Program-made: the position numbers and the translations under genes
Shown: positions 33,707 to 36,775 of the stretch, one piece after another
How the letters are laid out: every line of letters begins with the position of its first letter
Position numbering within the stretch: position 1 is the first letter of the stretch
Notes under the pieces: generated by a model
The model's database searches: none
What the model saw: the letters and a program-made list of their open reading frames with translations, nothing else
Told to the model about the DNA's origin: nothing
Assembly (NCBI GenBank): GCA_016209735.1
Contig: JACQVN010000033.1
Location: forward strand, 1-36,775
Direction of reading: 5' to 3'
Source: Candidatus Methylomirabilota bacterium
Lineage (GTDB): Bacteria > Methylomirabilota > Methylomirabilia > Methylomirabilales > 2-02-FULL-66-22
Length of the DNA: 36,775 nucleotides

Positions 33707-33728
33707 CAGTCCTGTGCAGGAGGTTGCA

Positions 33729-34229
33729 GTGGCAACGGAGCGATTGGTTGAGCGGTTGAAGGAGCGGCTGGCGGAGTTCGAGCGGGAGTTCCGCGTGGAC
33801 ATCCCGGAGCGCATCCGCCAGGCACGAGAATTGGGGGATCTCAGGGAGAGCGGCGAGTACGAGACGGCCAAGGACCGACAGGGGTTTCTGAACGCCCAGA
33901 TCGGTCACCTGCAGCGCCGGATCGCGGAGCTGTCCAGCATCGATCTCTTCCGTGTGCCAAAGGATCGGGTCGCCTTCGGTGCCACGGTCCACCTGGAAGA
34001 CGAGGAGACCGGGGAGGAGAAGGTCTACCGCCTGGTCGCCTCCGAGGAGGTCGACGCGGCCAAGGGGTGGATCTCCACCGCCTCGCCGGTGGGCCAGGCC
34101 CTGCTGAGCAAGCGGGACGGGGACAGCGTCGTCATCCGGACGCCGGGGGGCACCCGCCGCTATATCATCAGCAAGCTGGTCACCTTGCACGATGTCCTGG
34201 AACACGAGACGGAGGGCTTGAATGGATAG
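33729..34229 (+). CDS. GreA/GreB-family transcript cleavage factor
   Basis: A 166-residue Gre factor. The N-terminal coiled coil reaches into the RNA polymerase secondary channel and its acidic tip stimulates cleavage of backtracked RNA. The tip GDLRESGEYETAKDRQ carries Asp37 and Glu40, matching Asp41 and Glu44 of E. coli GreA. The C-terminal FKBP-like domain has LEDEETGEEKVYRLV, STASPVGQALLSKRDGD and the R-R-Y-I-I-S-K end. GTG 33729 has AGGAGG 5 bp upstream. It overlaps the HD gene by 8 bp. Length is normal for GreA (~158). Confidence 0.93.
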   Translation: MATERLVERLKERLAEFEREFRVDIPERIRQARELGDLRESGEYETAKDRQGFLNAQIGHLQRRIAELSSIDLFRVPKDRVAFGATVHLEDEETGEEKVYRLVASEEVDAAKGWISTASPVGQALLSKRDGDSVVIRTPGGTRRYIISKLVTLHDVLEHETEGLNG

Positions 34230-34788
34230 GGCGGCTGCCTGGGAGCTTCTGACAGAATACACGAAGAACGAGAGCTTGCTCAAGCACGCCTTGGCGCTGG
34301 AAGCGGCCATGCGGGCCTACGCCCCCAAGTACGGCGGCGACCCGGAGGAGTGGGGCGTCGTCGGGCTGATCCACGACTTCGACTACGAGCAGTGCCCCAG
34401 CGCCGAGGCCGGCCACCCCTTCAAGGGGGCCGAGGTGCTTCGCCAGAAGGGCTATCCCGAGTACCTGGTGAAGGCGGTGCTCTCGCACGCCGACTATTCC
34501 GGGGTGCCGCGCGAGTCGCCCATGGAGAAAGTGCTCTTCGCCTGCGACGAGCTGTGCGGCTTCATCACGGCGGCCGCCCTGGTCCGGCCGACCAAGAGCG
34601 TGCTGGACCTGGAGGCCACCTCCGTGCGCAAGCGGATGAAGGACAAGGCCTTCGCCCGGCAGGTGAAGCGCGAGGATATCCTGAAGGGGGCGCAGGAGCT
34701 GGGGGTGGAGCTGAACGAGCACATTGCCTTCGTCATCCAGGCCATGCGGGGCGTGGCGGACGCCCTGGGACTCCGCGGCACGCTTTGA
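34222..34788 (+). CDS. HD-domain hydrolase of unknown substrate
   Basis: A 188-residue HD-fold protein of the predicted metal-dependent phosphohydrolase type. Visible ligands are His22 (LLKHALALEAAM), His51-Asp52 (LIHDFDYEQ), and His65 (AEAGHPFKGAEVLRQKG). A later LSHADYSGVP supplies a further His/Asp pair. The ATG lies inside the end of the greA-like gene with GGAGGG 6 bp upstream, so expression is coupled. Relatives are annotated as phosphohydrolases but the substrate is not known. Confidence 0.82.
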   Translation: MDRAAAWELLTEYTKNESLLKHALALEAAMRAYAPKYGGDPEEWGVVGLIHDFDYEQCPSAEAGHPFKGAEVLRQKGYPEYLVKAVLSHADYSGVPRESPMEKVLFACDELCGFITAAALVRPTKSVLDLEATSVRKRMKDKAFARQVKREDILKGAQELGVELNEHIAFVIQAMRGVADALGLRGTL

Positions 34789-34798
34789 GGACGGCAGA

Positions 34799-35016
34799 GG
34801 CGCAGAGCATAGACGATGGACCATGGACCCTGGACCCTGGACCATGGACTACCGACGCCTGCAGAGGAGCGAGGGAGCCGAGGAGCACAGGAGCAGAGGA
34901 GAGGGAGAGCCGGGGAGGAGGGGGGGGACAGGCCAGAGGGCACAGGGCACAGGGGGCAGGGGGCAGGGGCGCAGAGCATAGACGATGGACGTGGAACGTC
35001 GAACGTTAAACGTTCC
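34799..35016. repeat. Composite field of 7- and 8-bp tandem repeats before the tRNA genes
   Basis: TGGACCA, TGGACCC, TGGACCC, TGGACCA, TGGACTA (7 bp; 34817-34851); GAGGAGCG, AGGGAGCC, GAGGAGCA, CAGGAGCA, GAGGAGAG, GGAGAGCC (8 bp; 34864-34911); ACAGGCC, AGAGGGC, ACAGGGC, ACAGGGG, GCAGGGG, GCAGGGG (7 bp; 34928-34969); ACGTGGA, ACGTCGA, ACGTTAA, ACGTTCC (7 bp; 34989-35016). An exact 23-bp direct repeat (34799-34821 and 34968-34990) brackets most of the field. The gap 34789-35151 has no gene. Confidence 0.88.
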
Positions 35017-35043
35017 TTCCGTCCCCTCGAACCGTCTTTGCCC

Positions 35044-35072
35044 TTGACTTTTTCGGGCGATTCGCCGATACT
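35044..35072 (+). promoter_or_regulatory. Strong sigma-70 promoter of the tRNA pair
   Basis: TTGACT (35044-35049, 5/6), a 17-bp spacer and GATACT (35067-35072, 4/6), about 80 bp before tRNA-Gln. It is the best promoter match in the window and fits a stable-RNA operon. Confidence 0.7.
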
Positions 35073-35151
35073 TTGTCGGTCCAAAGGCGGCCCCTTTGGA
35101 CATTCCCATTTGTGCCCGAAACGCCCCTACCGCGACGGGTGCAACACGCAC

Positions 35152-35225
35152 TGCGGGGTCGTCTAACGGTAGGACAGCAGACTCTGGATCTGCCTATTGG
35201 GGTTCGAATCCCTGCCCCGCAGCCA
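35152..35225 (+). tRNA. tRNA-Gln (anticodon CTG)
   Basis: A 74-nt cloverleaf with encoded CCA. The acceptor stem TGCGGGG pairs with CCCCGCA, and the discriminator is G. The anticodon stem GCAGA/TCTGC holds the loop CTCTGGA with CTG at 35184-35186, which reads CAG. The T-arm has GGTTCGAATCC. It shares promoter and terminator with the following tRNA-Glu. Confidence 0.95.
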
Positions 35226-35242
35226 ACAAGAGAATACGGCTT

Positions 35243-35320
35243 GGCCCTATCGTCTAGCCCGGCCTAGGACGCGGCCCTCTCAAGGCTGAAACCCGGGTTC
35301 GAATCCCGGTAGGGCCACCA
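35243..35320 (+). tRNA. tRNA-Glu (anticodon CTC)
   Basis: A 78-nt cloverleaf with encoded CCA. The acceptor stem GGCCCTA pairs with TAGGGCC, and the discriminator is A. The anticodon stem CGGCC/GGCTG holds the loop with CTC at 35279-35281, which reads GAG. It lies 17 bp after tRNA-Gln. Both tRNAs carry C34 and so read only G-ending codons. Confidence 0.95.
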
Positions 35321-35322
35321 AG

Positions 35323-35360
35323 CAAAAACGCGAGGTTACCTCAACCTCGCGTTTTTGTTT
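35323..35360 (+). terminator. Rho-independent terminator of the tRNA operon
   Basis: A perfect 15-bp stem (35323-35337 with 35343-35357; core ACGCGAGGTT/AACCTCGCGT) with the 5-nt loop ACCTC. The 3' arm ends in a T-tract. It starts 3 bp after the tRNA-Glu CCA end. The matching A-run on the left makes it potentially bidirectional, which could also end the PIN gene transcript from the right. Confidence 0.93.
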
Positions 35361-35434
35361 CAAGAACACGATTGCACGATTGAAATTTGTGGCGATGGGG
35401 GGCCCTCGTTTCAGACGGCCGGGGGCCACTCTCC

Positions 35435-35839
35435 TCATAAGGCTGCCAGGAACTCCGCCACGGTTTGTATGATGATGGAACAGGCCATATCGGGCCGGTT
35501 CATGAGCGGCCCAAAGTGTTGCAGATCGCCGGTGAGGAAGTGGGTGGCGCAGCAGCTCACCGCGACCTGGAAGACGACGGCATCCTTGGCTGCGAGGCCA
35601 TCGGAGAACGGGCTGGAAAGGTCCGCTGTGTCTGGAGTGATCCGGTCGAGCAGGCCCGTAAGGAGCGGGAGGGAGTCGGGATACTTGGCGGCGAGATTCC
35701 GCTCGGCTTCCTCGCAGGCGGCATCGCTGGTGAAGAGCGAAAAATGGCCCGCCGCGCCCAGCTCGATGACGAACGCCGCCTTTCCCCGAGGGTTGTGGGC
35801 GGCGGTGAAGAGTACATTGGTGTCGAGAAAGACGCGCAT
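35435..35839 (-). CDS. Orphan PIN-domain protein (PIN_3 type)
   Basis: A 134-residue PIN-domain ribonuclease-like protein (PF13470 type), the toxin fold of VapBC-like modules. Visible acidic sites are Asp6 (VFLDTNVL), a central E (ACEEAERNL), Asp in LAAKDAVVFQVA and Asp in FLTGDLQHF. ATG 35839 is chosen; GTG 35842 is the only other close start. No antitoxin gene is seen upstream or downstream on its strand, and the upstream space is under 160 bp before the helicase gene. It could be a stand-alone PIN protein or a remnant. It lies directly beyond the tRNA operon. Confidence 0.82.
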   Translation of the reverse strand: MRVFLDTNVLFTAAHNPRGKAAFVIELGAAGHFSLFTSDAACEEAERNLAAKYPDSLPLLTGLLDRITPDTADLSSPFSDGLAAKDAVVFQVAVSCCATHFLTGDLQHFGPLMNRPDMACSIIIQTVAEFLAAL

Positions 35840-35873
35840 CACTCCAGTCCAGTTGCCCTGCCGGGAGGTTTGT

Positions 35874-35992
35874 GATAAAAGCGAATCACCAAGAAGGGTG
35901 CCCTCGATCGCTGGAGATTGTTATTGTGCTGATCCAGAGGGAACCGTATCTCTCAAGAGCGCCGATTCTCGCCTGAGGATCGGCGTTTTTTT
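35874..35992 (+). ncRNA. Candidate small RNA or leader with terminator
   Basis: An extended -10-like TGTGATAAA (35871-35879) is followed by AGCGA (35880-) that pairs with TCGCT around an inner CACC/GGTG hairpin. A rho-independent terminator follows: CGCCGATTCT-CGCCTG-AGGATCGGCG and seven T (35960-35992). No plus-strand protein gene lies between the tRNA terminator and this one, so the terminator belongs to a short RNA or to an attenuated leader of the helicase gene. Its -35 is weak; only the terminator is firm. Confidence 0.4.
35960..35992 (+). terminator. Rho-independent terminator upstream of the helicase gene
   Basis: CGCCGATTCT (35960-35969) pairs with AGGATCGGCG (35976-35985), with a 6-nt loop and a run of seven T (35986-35992). 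The first ATG of the helicase frame is only 4 bp further on. Confidence 0.75.
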
Positions 35993-35996
35993 CGAC

Positions 35997-36775
35997 ATGC
36001 AGACCGAAGGGAAGGCGGTGTCTGAGGCCGTGTCGTTCGAGCCCGACCAGATCCTGATCGGCCGCCTCTTCAGCGAACCCATGCGGATCGAGACGATCCG
36101 CCAGGCCGGCACCGACACCTGGGTCTTCGGTCTTGTGGGCCTCCGGACCGAGCAGTTCCGGCGAGTCACCCTCACCTCCGCTGACATCGCCACCCTCCAG
36201 GTGCAGACCACGGTCGCCACTTTCACCGGCGACGGCGCCTTGCTGCACCTGGGTCTCCAGGCGTACGCCCTCGGCATCGCCTACGAATTCGATCCCTACT
36301 TCGGCCTCTCCATCTCGCGGGTGGACCCGCTCCCACACCAGCTCGAAGCCGTCTACGACTACCTCTTGAAGCTCGCCCGGGTCCGGTTTCTGCTTGCCGA
36401 TGACGCCGGGGCCGGCAAGACCATCATGGCGGGGCTCCTCCTCCGGGAGCTGGAACTCCGCGGCCTGGCCGAGCGCATCCTGATCGTCTGCCCGGCCAAC
36501 CTTTCCTTCCAGTGGCAGCGCGAGCTGAAGGAGAAGTTTGGCGCCCTGTTCCTCGTCCTCAAGGGGCAAGACATCAAGGAGCAGTTCGGGGTCAACCAGT
36601 GGCTGGAGCAGAGGCGGGTCATCACCTCCCTCGACCTCGCCAAGCGCCAGGACATCCTCCCCGGCCTCCGGCAGGTGCACTGGGACCTCGTGATCGTGGA
36701 CGAGGCCCACCGCATGTCGGCCGCCGACGAGTCGCACAAGAGCCTCCGCTACCGCCTGGGGGAGCTGCTCCGGGA
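35997..36775 (+). CDS. SNF2/DEAD-type helicase, N-terminal part (defence-island type)
   Basis: The frame is open from ATG 35997 to the window edge (259 codons, no stop). It encodes the N-terminus of a superfamily 2 helicase of the SNF2/RapA-like kind. After a ~110-residue N-terminal region, motifs are LPHQLEAVYDYLL (112-124), Walker A DDAGAGKTIMAG (135-146), motif Ia IVCPANLSFQWQ and motif II DEAH (235-238). The DDAGAGKT form is, from memory, typical of helicases in defence islands (DrmD-like or those near DUF1156/DUF499 genes). The start is unsure: ATG 35997 has no Shine-Dalgarno and abuts a terminator; GTG 36018 or 36030 are alternatives. Confidence 0.8.
   Translation, partial: MQTEGKAVSEAVSFEPDQILIGRLFSEPMRIETIRQAGTDTWVFGLVGLRTEQFRRVTLTSADIATLQVQTTVATFTGDGALLHLGLQAYALGIAYEFDPYFGLSISRVDPLPHQLEAVYDYLLKLARVRFLLADDAGAGKTIMAGLLLRELELRGLAERILIVCPANLSFQWQRELKEKFGALFLVLKGQDIKEQFGVNQWLEQRRVITSLDLAKRQDILPGLRQVHWDLVIVDEAHRMSAADESHKSLRYRLGELLR

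Larger units (their letters stand above)
33324..33728. other. 405-bp gap between gltX and greA-like, made of repeats
   Basis: No gene is supported. It holds the three-way-junction element (33382-33463), CGCCAAG-type repeats in reverse orientation (33580-33620), a TGGTCCA heptad array (33679-33706) and the AGGAGG Shine-Dalgarno of the greA-like gene (33718-33723). Confidence 0.6.

Noticed and set aside
35843-35996. Antitoxin gene partner for the PIN protein
   Set aside because: No minus-strand frame of useful length with a start and Shine-Dalgarno was found in this space.

Overview
The window is GC-rich, gene-dense DNA from a bacterium. Tripartite tricarboxylate transporter (TTT) genes are prominent, and the housekeeping order tilS-hpt-ftsH-cdaA-cdaR-glmM-pdxJ-acpS-nnr-tsaE resembles that of Deltaproteobacteria and deep-branching relatives such as NC10/Methylomirabilota and Rokubacteria. 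I infer an uncultivated lineage near those groups; no marker gene here fixes the taxon.

Layout. (1) 1-9224, accessory metabolism: an N-terminally truncated Bug/TctC gene fused to an unrelated tail, an amidohydrolase and an amidase fragment on the minus strand, a cupin, then a same-strand block tctC-tctB-tctA-leuC-like-leuD-like-dapA-like. This reads as an uptake-and-catabolism unit for an unknown hydroxy-acid: periplasmic capture, membrane transport, aconitase-type dehydration and an aldolase/lyase step. (2) 9261-20920, housekeeping: tRNA-Ile lysidinylation (tilS), purine salvage (hpt), membrane protease (ftsH), c-di-AMP synthesis and control (cdaA, cdaR), cell-wall amino sugar (glmM), a PdxJ homologue without its catalytic residues, acpS, NAD(P)HX repair (nnr), tsaE and a kinase-BON fusion. 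(3) 21163-31251: two MFS transporters, a zinc-type dehydrogenase, tsaB-rimI-Trm112-like, three nucleotide-sugar genes and a lone MsmX/UgpC-type ATPase. (4) 31869-35360, translation and transcription: gltX, greA-like, an HD protein, then tRNA-Gln(CTG) and tRNA-Glu(CTC) with a clear promoter and terminator. (5) 35435-36775: an orphan PIN protein and the start of an SNF2-type helicase of the kind found in defence islands, cut by the window end.

The most striking non-genic signal is a set of degenerate tandem repeats with exact periods of 7 or 8 bp. Several unrelated word families occur (ACGTTGA, TGGACCA, AGGGACC, TACTGCCG, CGAACCCT, CATTCCGC, GAGGAGCA and others). They fill seven intergenic regions, different families sit side by side, and two arrays start exactly at a gene's stop codon. 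Other dispersed elements are a 9-mer CGCCAAGGA family, two copies of a TGGTTTTTGCG palindrome, and an 82-bp element that folds as a three-way junction. The other strong observation is the PdxJ homologue, in which the positions of His45, Glu72, Glu153 and His193 of the E. coli enzyme are all substituted while the fold is kept.
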